Shown piece by piece: positions 1-9,889 of a DNA stretch of 21,437 bases. The notes under the pieces are model-generated. The model made no database searches, was not told where the DNA came from, and saw only the letters and a list, made by a program, of their open reading frames with translations. The DNA is taken from NCBI GenBank assembly GCA_033557675.1, contig JAWQRM010000567.1:1-21437 (forward strand). The letters run 5' to 3'. The position numbers were made by a program, and so were the translations under genes. The stretch is from Coptodactyla brooksi (taxonomy: Eukaryota > Arthropoda > Insecta > Coleoptera > Scarabaeidae). The first letter of the stretch is position 1, and every line of letters begins with the position of its first letter.

Positions 1-120
1 TACCTCAACCATATGTACAATTTTTACGAAATCCTTATTGTGACTAGATTATATAATAATTAGCTTGTATGTAAAGTATTATTTTACTCAGTCTAATATG
101 GCAGGAGATAAATGAACCAC

Positions 121-159
121 AGACGGACAGACGGACGGATGGACGGACGGACGGACAGA
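121..159. repeat. GGAC/GACG tetranucleotide microsatellite
   Basis: Short run of imperfect ACGG/GGAC tetranucleotide units (with GGAT and ACAG variants) in otherwise AT-rich DNA. Such tracts often sit near the 3' tails of LINE copies in insects, but no coding sequence is attached here. Confidence 0.9.
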
Positions 160-242
160 TCAACCACCAAAAATAGCATAGATAGGCTACCAAAAACCTA
201 ATTCGTTAAGATCCATCAAAATCTCAACATCGATTTTTTTTG

Positions 243-277
243 CGAATGCAATACTTTCTCTTAAGAGTAAGTAAAAA
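243..277. repeat. Dispersed repeat end with near-palindrome
   Basis: The stretch beginning GCGAATGCAATACTTTCT is found again at about 17003-17046, so this is a copy of a dispersed repeat. Positions 252-273 form a 22-base palindrome centred on CTCTTAAGAG with one mismatched pair. The position after a tetranucleotide microsatellite suggests the 3' tail of a LINE or a non-autonomous element (inference). Confidence 0.55.
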
Positions 278-523
278 TTGAGAATTTCGCTAGTTTTAGA
301 ATAGGCAAGAAGCCTGAAGGTGTTTCAGCACCCATTAAAGTTCAATTTCAAGATCAAACCGTGCGATACTCACTTATTGCTGCATCTAAAAATAAAGAAG
401 TCAGTACTGAAGAATTATAATTATATTATAGATTCTATAACAAGATCTGCTTTCATTGTGATCTCACGAAGCACAATCAATGTTTATATAAGGAAGCCAG
501 AAATGGGACAAGGGATAAAAACT

Positions 524-695
524 TCAAGTATGCATTGATTCTCGGCATGAGTGAACTCCATTATAGTTTTCGAAGATGTATGAATTTGATTCATCGTTGT
601 ACAGCCAAATTTCTGTTAGTATTAATAAATCAGGTGAATACAGCTTTAATAGTACTGCTGCAACATCACATTTGTTCTTCACACCATTGGGGATC
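524..695 (-). pseudogene. LINE endonuclease (APE/EEP type) fragment
   Basis: Reading the minus strand downward from about 695, a continuous frame contains SPDLLILTEIWL followed by FENYNGVHS. This matches the TE-x-WL block and following Y-x-V-x-S segment of the apurinic-type endonuclease of non-LTR retrotransposons of the CR1/Jockey/RTE kind, where the Glu is a metal ligand. Only about 55 codons survive; upstream the frame runs into a TA microsatellite and no reverse transcriptase adjoins. It is a dead fragment of one insertion. The clade cannot be fixed from this little sequence. Confidence 0.65.
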
Positions 696-731
696 CTGAC
701 AAAAAAAGGTTTGCTGGTGTCGTACACCTTC

Positions 732-736
<5 letters not shown>

Positions 737-779
<43 letters not shown>
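737..779. repeat. (TA)n microsatellite
   Basis: Pure TA dinucleotide run of about 43 bases. It borders a set of inverted repeats at 791-847, of which GTGGCGTCC (795-803) and GGACGCCAC (839-847) are perfect complements. Confidence 0.95.
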
Positions 780-783
<4 letters not shown>

Positions 784-899
784 TTGCGTTGAAAGTGGCG
801 TCCAGTAATAACCCACTTTCATATAATGTGGCGTATACGGACGCCACAGCGCATTTAATGCAAAAGGGGTCCAAGTGGTTATAGGTATCACCACTAGTG

Positions 900-1238
900 A
901 TTTTAGAAGGACGTCAATTTTTCGGAATATTGAAAAATTTGAATATGATAGTTCTGGACATTTATCGCGGACAAGGGCGGCGCTGCGGTCGGCCGCGTAT
1001 ATTGGGCAGACGTATATGTTTCTTTCGTTTTCGAGTGTATATGGCATCTGTCATAATCTCGCGTATATCCGATATATATGCCTTACGGTTTGCGGTAGAT
1101 GACACATCCCCTCCTATGAATGCGTCATCTACCGCATGCGATTCTTTTAAACTTCGTTTGTTTCCTGAGCATAACAGACGTGCATTATTTTCGTTCTTGA
1201 GAACGTTCGTTAGTGAAACTTGGAGTGTTGAGCACGCG
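900..1238 (+). promoter_or_regulatory. Putative promoter/5' noncoding exon of the recombinase-like gene
   Basis: This block is visibly richer in CpG than its surroundings (especially 965-1010) and ends in a strong splice donor, GCG|GTAAGT, with the exon end at 1238. The next good acceptor in the same orientation is ATTACAG at 2206, just upstream of the ATG at 2222. The simplest reading is a noncoding first exon and promoter for the gene at 2222-5434. The transcription start is not identifiable; no convincing TATA box was seen. It contains a 13-bp hairpin (1091-1136). Assignment is inference from splice signals and position. Confidence 0.4.
1091..1136. repeat. Perfect 13-bp inverted repeat (5' UTR hairpin candidate)
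   Basis: TGCGGTAGATGAC at 1091-1103 is exactly complementary to GTCATCTACCGCA at 1124-1136, with a 20-base spacer. If the 900-1238 block is a 5' untranslated exon, the mRNA would carry this stem-loop. Confidence 0.85.
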
Positions 1239-1267
1239 GTAAGTATTGTTTTATACCTTAATAACAT

Positions 1268-1700
1268 GTAATATAAGCAGTGAATTGAACATAGTTTTTA
1301 TTTGTATGTCGTACACTACTGTAATTAACTAGCAATTGACATTTAGGGGAATACCCAAAAATTCGAGTTCAAAAATTTAAATTCCTCGCGAGTTTTATGA
1401 ACGTTTTTGAGTACAAAATATCAAAATTAGAAAATAAAAACATTCAAATTGTAATACAAGCAGTGAATTTAACGTCAGGCGCTATATTTTTTATTTGTAT
1501 GTCGTATATTTCTGTAATTAACTCGCAATTGACATTTAGGGGAACACCCAAAAATTCGAGTTTAAAATTTTAAATTCCTTGCCAGTTTCATGAACGTTTT
1601 TGAGTACAAAATATCAAAATTCGAAAGTAAAAATATCCAAATTGTAATGCAAGTAATGAATTTTGCGTGGTTAACTCGTAACTGACATTCATCTTTATTA
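1268..1700. repeat. Tandem repeat, 183-193 bp unit, about 2.3 copies
   Basis: Units begin at 1268, 1451 and 1644 (GTAATAYAAGCAGTGAATT-like, then AATTGACATTTAGGGGAA, then TGAACGTTTTTGAGTACAAAA). The third copy decays after about 50 bases. The array lies in the putative first intron of the recombinase-like gene. Copies are clearly related but diverged, so the duplication is not recent. Confidence 0.85.
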
Positions 1701-2221
1701 TGAGTTTTTTCACATTTTTTATGTAGAATATCAAAATTATAAAATAAGAATTACTATACTGGAATTGTCATACTGCTAATATCTTACCCAGTTTCATGCC
1801 ATTTACGTTTCAACAGTTTCTATGGTTCTACTGTTTCTATAGTTCAAACAATTTCTATGGTTAGTCTAGACTCGCAAAAAATTCTCCGTTTCGATTCGTT
1901 GTAAAAGATTTTATAAGTTTTAAAAGCAAAAATCAAATTTGCGTTAATGCATAATAAATGGCGAGAAAAGATAACAACATTTAATGAGATGGCAGGTAAC
2001 CCTTATTAAATAGAAAAGTTAGAAGTATCGTTTCCTCAAAAAGTTTTTTGCATACATATCTTATGATTTTGAAGATATGATTTAGGTATATATACTTTTT
2101 AGCCTGGATATTCTGATGGCGCATAATTCACGAATATTTCCTGCAGAATATGTAAGATATGAAATATACATTTTTTATGAAATAAAAATAAAATACCCAA
2201 TTACAGTATCGTATTTGCAAT

Positions 2222-5200
2222 ATGAATCGGGAAAGGAAACCCAACAGGTGGTTCTGCAATAGACCGCTTTCACCATCCCCAATGCAACTTCCAATAATTA
2301 CTTCCACTGAGCAAAGTACTATTGAACAACTACAGGAGAGTACAGTTACATCATCAGAAGACCTAACGAATGCATCATCTAGAGAAGTACAAAATAATTT
2401 TAGAGTAACCTTTTTAGCTATTAGACATTTTTTAAATTTTACCAACGCTTGTAACTTCACCCACACCCACCAAGTGTGGGTGTGGGTGTTCATGAAAGAG
2501 GGAGAGTGTATGTGAGTATGAATGAGCATGAGTTACGGGAGTGAGTGTCAATAATAGAGTGATTGTTAGGTATGAATGAGGAAGTGAGAATAAGTAACTG
2601 ATTGCAAGTGAGTGTGATTGAGTTTAAGTGAATGAGTTGATGTGAGTGTCAGTGAGAGTGACTGATTGACACTGACTGAGTGTGATCAAATAGGAATGAG
2701 AGTGATTGAGTGGGAATGAGTGTTAGTACGGGTGAGTGTGTATTAGGGCGAGTGAGCGTTAGTGTGAGTGAGTGAAGACAAGGGAGCAGAGTGAGTATGA
2801 ATTAGAGTGAGGGAATGATTAACTGTGTGCGAGTAATTGTTAGTGTGTGAGTGAGTGAGTGAGTGAATGAGGGCAACGGAGGGGAGAATATGAATGAGTA
2901 AAGCTGAATATGAGTAGGGGTGAGTGGCGAGTAAAGAGAAGTAAAAGTGAGTGAGTATGAGTGAGTGGGCGAGCGGAAATGAGCGTATGTAAATGTGGGA
3001 TGAGAATAAGGGGAATGAGACTTAGTATGAGTGAAAGTGATTGAGTGTGACTTTATACTTAGCGAGTTTCACTCTTCTGAGCAAATACGTTTAATTTCTA
3101 GGAGTTGGCTGAATTACATGAATCGGAAGATGGGTCATTTGCCGAAAATGTCAGTGGCGATCCCGATTATAATCCAAGTTCCACGTCCTCTACAGTTAGT
3201 TAACAATTCTATAAGTACTTACCTTTTTGCACTAACCATATATTTTACTTCAGTGTGAAAGTTACTCTGAGTCTCTTGAGATTTCTGCTCAAGATGAAGT
3301 ACAATTGAGAAAAGATCCTTATCTGCAAAGCGATTCTTCTAAAGAAAACACACCTGAAGTTCTTAGAGAACTAAGTAGAAGTCGAGAGATTCATAGTGTT
3401 TCAGGAAACCCTATGAGAAAACCTATCAGACAACGAAAACGCGATTTTTGCTACTTTTGTGAAACATCTGTTCTTAATTTTGCCAGGCATCTCTTTCGAA
3501 ATCATAAGTTAGAAACTGAAGTCCAAAATGTATTAGCAGCTACAAAAGGGAGTAAGAAAAGAAAAGAGTTTCTTACTCTATTAAGGAAGAAGGGAAATTA
3601 TTTAAATAATGTCGAAGAATGCAAACCAATGAGAAACACAAAGGATGGGACAAATTTTTTACCATGTATACATTGCCTAGGCTTATATTCTTCAAGAAAC
3701 CTTTGGAGACATAGAAAACAGTGTTCTGAAAATCCGAGTGCTGGTAAATCTACTAAAGGTTCAACAGTAGCTGCACAAAATTTTTTAATTCGCCACTTAA
3801 AAGTAGATCCGCATTTGCAGACACAAGTATTTCCTCGAATGAGAGCCGACAAAATATCCTTAGTTGCCAAGAAAGATGTCCTTATTTGCGCATTCGCTGC
3901 AAGGTATATGAAAATTCACAGAGAAAAACACTTCGTGACTGTAACTTCAAGAAAAATGAGAGAATTATCAAAACTCCTTATTGAAGTTAGAAAACTTAAA
4001 CCATCTATAATTAACCTCTTTGATGCTCTACAACCCCAATATTATGATATTTTAGTTGCAGCAACAAAAGTTATCGCTAAATATAATATTGAAAAGGACT
4101 TCTACGAATCGCCAACGTACGCTATAAACATGGGAACTACTTTAAAGCAGTGCTGTGACATAGCTCTGATATACGCGGTGAAGAAAACCTTTAGCATACC
4201 ATCAGCAGAAGCTGAAGCACAACTTAAAACTATGATTCAACTAATTGAATCACAATGGAAATATGATATATCTAGCCAAGCTTGCAATGATTTAAACATC
4301 AAGAAGTGGAATAAAGTGACACTGGTACCACTCGCAAGTGATTTAAAAAAACTGAAAGATTATTTAATCGATCAAGCAAATTCATCAGTTTCTATGTTGG
4401 AAAATGATCACAATGATCGACATGCCTACACTAATTTACTAGAAACAGTATTTTGTCGTGTAATTTTATTGAATAGAAAGCGGCCTGGTGAGTTGCAGAG
4501 ATTACTTCTTCACACTTACATATCGTCGCAAGAAAATGAGCAGTCTCAAGCGTACGAAGAATTTTCAGAAGTTGTTTCCGATGTAGAGAAAATGCTAATA
4601 AAAAACTTTAAAAGAATTGTTGTAAGAGGAAAAAGAGGAAGAGGCGTTCCAGTTCTATTTACTAAAGATGTACAAGATCATCTAAAGGTATTACTTAAAT
4701 ATAGGGATACAATAGTAAAAGTGCCAAATATTTATTTATTCGGAAATCCCAATACAGATCAACCTATAATTGGTTACAAAACATTAAATAAATATGCAAG
4801 TAGGTGCGGGGCTAAGAACCCAAACGCAATTACGTGCACTAAATTAAGGAAGCATTTGGCAACACTAACGCAGCTTTTTAATCTGTCGGAAAATGATATG
4901 GAGCAATTAGCAGCTTTCATGGGACACACATTGGGTGTTCATAGGTCCTCATATAGACTGCCCGACGATGTTTACCAAACGGCGAAAATCTCAAAACTAC
5001 TTCTCTTAATGGAAAAGGGGCGTGCGGGCCAGTTTAAGGGTAAAAATTTAGATGACATTGATTTAGATATGGAAATAAATTTATTGGAAAATGAGGAAGA
5101 TAATGATGTTGAGGAACGTTTGGCAGAAACTGGAGAAAATATTGCGAATATGGTAAATGAGGACTCTGGCATAAACCAAATACCAAAGTCACAATCAGAA

Positions 5201-5434
5201 AAGGAGAAAACAATAAAACCTGGAAATTCCGATAAATCCAAAAAGAGAATTCTGATACCTTGGACGGAAGAACAGAAGAGCGTTGTATGTTCATACTTTA
5301 AGCAACACATCCAGTCAAAGAAGCCGCCGAGAAGAAACGAGTGTGAAGAATTAAGAAAGCAACACCCAGAAGTTCTTAAGAACAAGGATTGGTTGAAAAT
5401 TAAAGTTTTCATTCAAAATAAATACTCAAAATAA
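2222..5434 (+). CDS. C2H2 zinc-finger/tyrosine-recombinase-like protein with Myb-like tail, 3 coding exons
   Basis: Model: exons 2222-2404, 3102-3194 and 3254-5434, introns 2405-3101 (GTAACC...TCTAG) and 3195-3253 (GTTAGT...TTCAG), all phase 0, giving 818 residues from the ATG at 2222. The last exon alone has no ATG before residue 146 of the model, so the upstream exons are needed. N-terminal 110 residues are Ser/Glu-rich. Zinc-finger-like motifs: CYFC...RHLFRNH (C158, C161, H171, H176) and CIHC...WRHRKQC (C230, C233, H245, C249). A tyrosine recombinase (integrase) fold is suggested by NRKRPGEL (Arg 502), a Lys near 552, TKLRKHLAT (Arg 624), FMGH (His 650) and SSYRLP (Tyr 659). The first His of the usual H-x-x-R box is Thr here. 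Residues 759-818 form a W-rich Myb/SANT-like tail. Such proteins resemble Crypton-type recombinases and their domesticated relatives. The frame is fully open while neighbouring elements are broken. Element versus host gene is undecided; no terminal repeats were found. Confidence 0.75.
2458..2488. repeat. Perfect 13-bp CACCC/GGGTG hairpin
   Basis: CACCCACACCCAC (2458-2470) and GTGGGTGTGGGTG (2476-2488) are exact complements around a 5-base loop. It lies in the second intron of the gene model, immediately before the GTGA-type repeat. Confidence 0.9.
2500..3060. repeat. C-poor GTGA/GAGTGT low-complexity array
   Basis: About 560 bases of degenerate GAGTGAGTGT/ATGAGTGTGA units, almost without C on the plus strand. 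No fixed period. It fills most of the 2405-3101 intron of the recombinase-like gene, so the unspliced RNA would be G/U/A-rich and C-poor throughout. It contains no plausible coding exon. Confidence 0.9.
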
Positions 5435-5619
5435 GTTTCTATTACATATCACCTGTTTTTAAAAATAAGCAATATACCGTAGGTTACTAAAAAATTTAGA
5501 AAAAAATTACAAGTTAATTTCAGAAATACTATTTTATTTCAGAACTACCCAAGCTGAACATATGTATGAGAAACCATCATTAAAAAATGTAAGAACGCTT
5601 CAATTTTTCTTTCAATATT

Positions 5620-5634
5620 AATAAAATTAATAAA
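5620..5634 (+). promoter_or_regulatory. Polyadenylation signals of the recombinase-like gene
   Basis: Two AATAAA hexamers (5620-5625 and 5629-5634) lie about 190 bases past the stop at 5434, on the coding strand and with no competing signal closer than the usual distance. They probably end the transcript near 5650 (inference). Confidence 0.5.
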
Positions 5635-5650
5635 CTTTCAATATCGTAAC

Positions 5651-6717
5651 ACTTGTATTATTATTCCTTAAACTATCCATTATTACGTGAGAGCACCGTT
5701 TGCTGACTTTATAACGAGCCTGCATAGTAAGTTTTATAGTTAAATAGCGAGACAATGTTTATCGTGAATAATTCTAAAAAGTTACTGTCAAGTTAAGGAG
5801 TCAACAACCTAATATTGTTAATATTATAATAATCTTAACAATATTCTGCCATATGGCAGATCTTGCTTATTGTACATAAGATTCACAACTAATTTTTCGT
5901 CAAAGGTTTGTATGTTTGTAAAGAGAAAAAACTCCAAACAAATGAGTAAAAATATTGTAATTACTAACCTAATGTTATTAGACTTAGGAACGTGATGAAA
6001 TCATTACTCAAAAATCGTTAAAACATTATTAAAGCAAATTATTTGCTTCTGTGGAGTATTTTAATCGGATTCTAGGATTGGTAAGAGTATGAAGAGCGAA
6101 GGTGCACAATATATTCATACCTTTGCGAACAAAGACTATTACATTATCACCTGAAAATAACAACATAATAGCTAAATAATTTTCTTTATATAAAAAAATC
6201 TTATTATTAAAACATTATTATTCTCCATATTTGAAGGACCTGATATAAAAGAAAACGAAAAAGGACAATGTAATATCTAATAAATTTTAAATTAAATCGA
6301 AGTTGTACAACTGAACAAAACAATATTTATCATGAATAATTCCAAAAATATTATTTTGGAATTATTCTAAAGTTCTAATTTAAGTATGTAAAATCTAGAT
6401 GTAAGCACGTTTCTACGATATTCACAATTTTAGGATATCTACCATTAGAATTGGTAGGGGATACAGTATGAAAAAAATAGACGTCACAAGCACCGTTACT
6501 TGGTTAGGTTCGTATTTATAATATATACGGAAGCAATAGATTCGTAGCACTGAAATGTGGTATACAGTTGGAGTTCACATTCACTGTAGTTTTGACGGAA
6601 TTCATAATGATAGTAACGTGAATGCCGATATACAAAAATTTAAAAATAAACAGTAAGAAAAAGTGCCAGCTACCTTCAGGGGTATATAACTAACGAAACC
6701 TATACAGAAACCTGCAT
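5651..6717. other. AT-rich noncoding stretch with hairpin and dispersed motif
   Basis: No coding potential recognised on either strand. A perfect 14-bp inverted repeat, GAATAATTCCAAAA (6334-6347) and its complement (6354-6367), flanks a 6-base loop. The sequence around its left arm (6321-6350) also resembles 5753-5782 (TTTATCGTGAATAATTCTAAAA), so the interval holds diverged copies of one repeat about 570 bases apart. Confidence 0.6.
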
Positions 6718-6791
6718 TTGCCTCTTGCTGCGCGTTCCAGTGGACGCCATATAACTGAATTTCTAATGGACGTCATAACGATAGAAGGATG

Positions 6792-6813
6792 TATATATAT
6801 ATATATATATATA
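6792..6813. repeat. (TA)n microsatellite
   Basis: Short TA run. Like the TA tract at 737-779 it has a GGACGCCA / TGGCGTCC motif nearby (6742-6749), which suggests both are parts of one repeat family. Confidence 0.9.
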
Positions 6814-6918
6814 CTTGCCAGTGAAAATTACAAAAGCATGTTGTGTTCTTCATTACTTTGTACGCATGGATATAGTTTTGAACACACTTTACATAATAGC
6901 CACTATACATAAGGTTTA

Positions 6919-7014
6919 GATGAAGTACCAAGGAACCCTCCTCAGGGAGAAAGTAGAAGCATTACTACTAACAGAAATGTCTTAGCTGATTATTTCATTA
7001 CCATGCCAAGATAA
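6919..7014 (+). pseudogene. Possible transposase C-terminal tail (31 codons)
   Basis: The frame from 6919 to the TAA at 7012-7014 reads DEVPRNPPQGESRS followed by NRNVLADYF. This has the look of the conserved last segment of a DDE-type transposase or nuclease (a charged, proline-rich lead then R-x-x-L-x-x-YF near the stop). There is an in-frame stop two codons upstream and no other transposase sequence nearby, so if real it is only a relic. The family is not recognised with certainty. Confidence 0.25.
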
Positions 7015-7397
7015 ATATGATTAAATAGTTGTTTTTTTCATCAGTTGTCATTTCATTCCCTCCAAAAATAACCACTCCTGCCACAGTTTGATTTTCAGTA
7101 TGCGGTCACTATCGTCAGTATTTTTCATGTCCCATAACGCAGGACATTTTCAATTTCTAATATGTTTATTTGGTGCACGATAGCTAAAATTTCACAGGGA
7201 AAAACATTTTATAAACGTTTGCTCACGAAAAATAAAGGACATTAAATAGTCAATAAAATCCCGTTTTGATGTGTTACTAAGTTTAGTTACAAGTAGTATA
7301 TTAGTTTACGTAGTAGTATTTACTTTGGATGTTACCCGCGTTAATTATAATTTATGTAAAATATAAGTTTGCTCCAGAAAATACTTCTACCTAAAAT

Positions 7398-8766
7398 GAG
7401 AATGTTAGATTATTAGAAGACACCGTTTTCAAGTGGTTTTTGCAGCAACGTTCTATGGTAAACCCAATTTCCGGTCTGATTCTTCGTGAAAAAGCTAAGA
7501 TCTTAGCTCAGAAGCATTTCATCCTTTCATTGCTCCATCCTTTCATCAGTTCATCCTTTAAAGTAAGTAACGGCTGCCTAAGAAATTTTAAGTCCAGGCA
7601 CGGTGTTCGTGAATTAGACTTAAGTAGCGAGAAGTTATCAGCAGACTCCAAAGCTGCAGAAGATTTTATTGAAAAATGTAAAGATGTAGCAGACTCCTAC
7701 GATCCTGAGTTTTTGTACAACGCCGATGAAACCGGTCTTGTTTGGAAAGCTCTACCTAAAACAACTTTAGCATCTAAAAGGAAGTACTGCTCCAGGATAT
7801 AAAGTAAAGACCGTGTTACGATGCTGAACTGTGCAAACTCTACGGGAAGCCATAAAATATCCCTTCTGTTGATAGGGAAGTAAAAAAGCCCAAGAGCATT
7901 TAAAAATGTGAAAAAGCTTCCCCTCTTTTATAGAAACCAATCCAAGTGAACAAGCACCAAAAATGTCTTGGTATCAAAAGAAGGTAGTAAAGTGATTTTG
8001 ATTGTTGATAATGCACCAACTCATCCCACCGAAGAATTGTGGGAAAGAGAGAATGGCCAGTTTAAAACAATCTTTTTACCGTCAAACTTCACAGGCTTAT
8101 TGCAACCAATGGACCAGTCTGTTATCGAAACCATGAAACGCTATTACAGAAGGTGACTTTTAAAGAAACTTTTGGTAGAGGGCGAAGACTAACAAGGGGT
8201 GTTGGCTAACCACAGAAAAATAAATTTGAAAGTTTGCGCTTACATGGAAGCTTGGAGCTTGGTTAAGGCAGTCACATTAAGACGTGCGTGGAACAAGTTG
8301 AGAGGCATATCAACTGAAGAAGAGAAGGAAAAGGAGAAAAAAGAAAAAGATCAAGGAAAGGAAAGGGAAGTGACAGAAGATGAGGATACCGTGCCACTTG
8401 AGGAATTCAGAAACATTATTTTCAAAATTCCTGGATATTCAGAAGTTAGTGCTGAAGATATAGGAGAGTGGATGGTGTGTGATTCGTCACACCCTGGGTT
8501 GCAAATTCTAAATGATGATAAATTGAAAGTGTGAGAGAAGAAAGTCTCGAGGAAAATGACCTTAATGTCGAAGTTGAAGCAGGCACGGGACCATGAGCTA
8601 ATGAAGCATTTGCCGGCCTTGAAACTGCGTTGAAGTGGATGGAGCGTCAGCCCAAGGTGACCACATGCAACTCCTCACTGTCATGCGGATACGTGACTTG
8701 ACTATCAGAAAACGGATGAAGACTGTCAAACAGCTTACTTTGACTGAGATGTTCAGCAAGCAATGA
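7398..8766 (+). pseudogene. Tigger/jerky (pogo superfamily) transposase, broken
   Basis: Several frames together give a Tigger/jerky-type DDE transposase. In order: a CENP-B/Tc5-like helix-turn-helix (KWFLQQRSMVNPISG, FKVSNGCLRNFKSRHG), YNADETGLVWKALP with the first catalytic Asp, KDRVTMLNCANSTGSHK, the second Asp in LIVDNAPTHP, the third in LLQPMDQSVIETMKRYYRR, then an acidic/lysine-rich linker and a C-terminus ending MQLLTVMRIRDLTIRKR...MFSKQ with TGA at 8764-8766. Lesions: a frameshift near 7800, in-frame stops at about 7881, 7948 and 8154, loss of roughly 25-30 codons between the YRNQS segment (about 7945) and 7968, and further stops/shifts at 8532-8600. Terminal inverted repeats were not identified. 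It is a nonfunctional relic of one transposon. Confidence 0.85.
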
Positions 8767-9378
8767 CTTTCATTTACAGTACGGTACGTACATACTGTAC
8801 TAATGTACACTACTTGTAAGTATGCTTAACATGTAAGTGTTACCTGTTCATTTAAAAGCTTGTTTTCTTTAAAAATAGTTTTTTTCTTCCATTTTCAACA
8901 TACATACAGTAATTAATTACAGTAAGTAATTAATTAAAATAGACTGGGTTTTGGTTCCAATTGATTCTGATAATTGGAGTTCTAGTGTATATATAGATTA
9001 TGACTACCGGCCGTGTTCATTGGACCCAAACTGATCTTGAGTTGTTTTTTTTTTACTTACAGTAGCCTTACTATAATAGCGTAGTGTATTTGTATGTTTT
9101 GAATCAATTTGACCGGTTCGAACACAGACGCCCCTATAGTGTAGGTAATCAACATCGCCGCACCAGAGGGCAGCCCCCGCGGTGACCTTGGGGCCCCAAG
9201 ATCGGCAGCATACTTATACTGCTCACGACATTCTTCCAAAATTTGGAGTCAATCGATCGACATCTTCTCGAGTTTTGCGAACACAAACAAACACAGTATT
9301 GGGCTAAATTTTTAAATACACATGTATTTCAATTCTATCCATTTCAATGCTTTCCGACAAGCTACTTCTGAAGAGATT
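8767..9378. other. Noncoding stretch after the Tigger relic
   Basis: Begins with TACAGTACGGTACGTACATACTG-like short palindromic sequence (8775 on), which may be part of the 3' end of the Tigger copy. The interval 9110-9240 is locally GC-rich (CCCCGCGGTGACCTTGGGGCCCC region) and looks like a small repeat fragment. On the minus strand it resembles 13355-13390 for about 35 bases. No gene recognised. Confidence 0.45.
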
Positions 9379-9429
9379 AAAACCTATTATAGAAGAGAAA
9401 CAGTAAACCTATTATAGAAGAGAAAAACT
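9379..9429. repeat. 25-bp tandem duplication
   Basis: AAACCTATTATAGAAGAGAAA occurs twice with a period of 25 bases (cores beginning at 9383 and 9408). The copies are almost identical, indicating a recent local duplication. Confidence 0.85.
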
Positions 9430-9764
9430 ATAAAATATGACAACAAATTATTGAGTTCAGATGAGAACAATCTTCTATCACTATTTAAAACAACAAAGTA
9501 CATAGAACAAGAGGATGAAAACATTTTTTAATGTTGACTTAACTACTGTAAATAATACTATACACAGTAATTTCTTTATATTTTATTTAATAAATATAAC
9601 ACAAATTAAACAACTGAATAAAAACAAAATCAAAACAAGTTATATAAACAAGCAAATGAATTATCTTAAGATTAATGAAACATATAATAAAAGATTATAA
9701 TAAAAAAAAATAGAAGTAGAATAAAAAAAGATTATAATAAAAGATATATTAAATAATTCTATTC

Positions 9765-9875
9765 TCATCCTATCCCTCCAATCATAATTTTCCCCTCTTC
9801 ATCCCTTCCCTCTCCAACCCCCCTCCACTCCCTTTTTTCCTCTCCCTCCTCCCCATCCTCTGACCCCCCTCCTTC
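9765..9875. repeat. Polypyrimidine tract (C/T-rich on plus strand)
   Basis: About 110 bases composed almost entirely of C and T, with several CCCCCC runs. On the minus strand it is a purine tract lying directly downstream of the R2-like remnant. It may be that element's tail or a separate simple repeat. The preceding 9430-9764 is A-rich with repeated AGATTATAATAAAA. Confidence 0.85.
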
Positions 9876-9889
9876 GGAAATAGGCCTAA

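Noticed and set aside
320..538. 72-codon plus-strand open frame
   Set aside because: Low-complexity, K/I-rich composition, no recognisable motif, and it overlaps repeat DNA; fits chance in AT-rich sequence.
962..1271. Overlapping open frames on both strands in the CpG-richer block
   Set aside because: Arg/Ser-rich translations without domain features; better explained as a promoter/5' exon whose GC content lowers stop frequency.
9110..9126. GGTTCGAAC-like tRNA B box
   Set aside because: The motif is palindromic and no A box or cloverleaf is present at the right distance, so no tRNA or SINE call was made.
9057..9239. Minus-strand frame resembling the mariner PRSPxLP motif, similar to 13355-13390
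   Set aside because: Only about 35 bases agree and the downstream FLWGYLK block is absent; could be coincidence or a very small fragment, so not called as a transposase.
9515..9700. 61-codon A-rich open frame
   Set aside because: Lys/Asn/Ile-only composition, typical of random AT-rich DNA.
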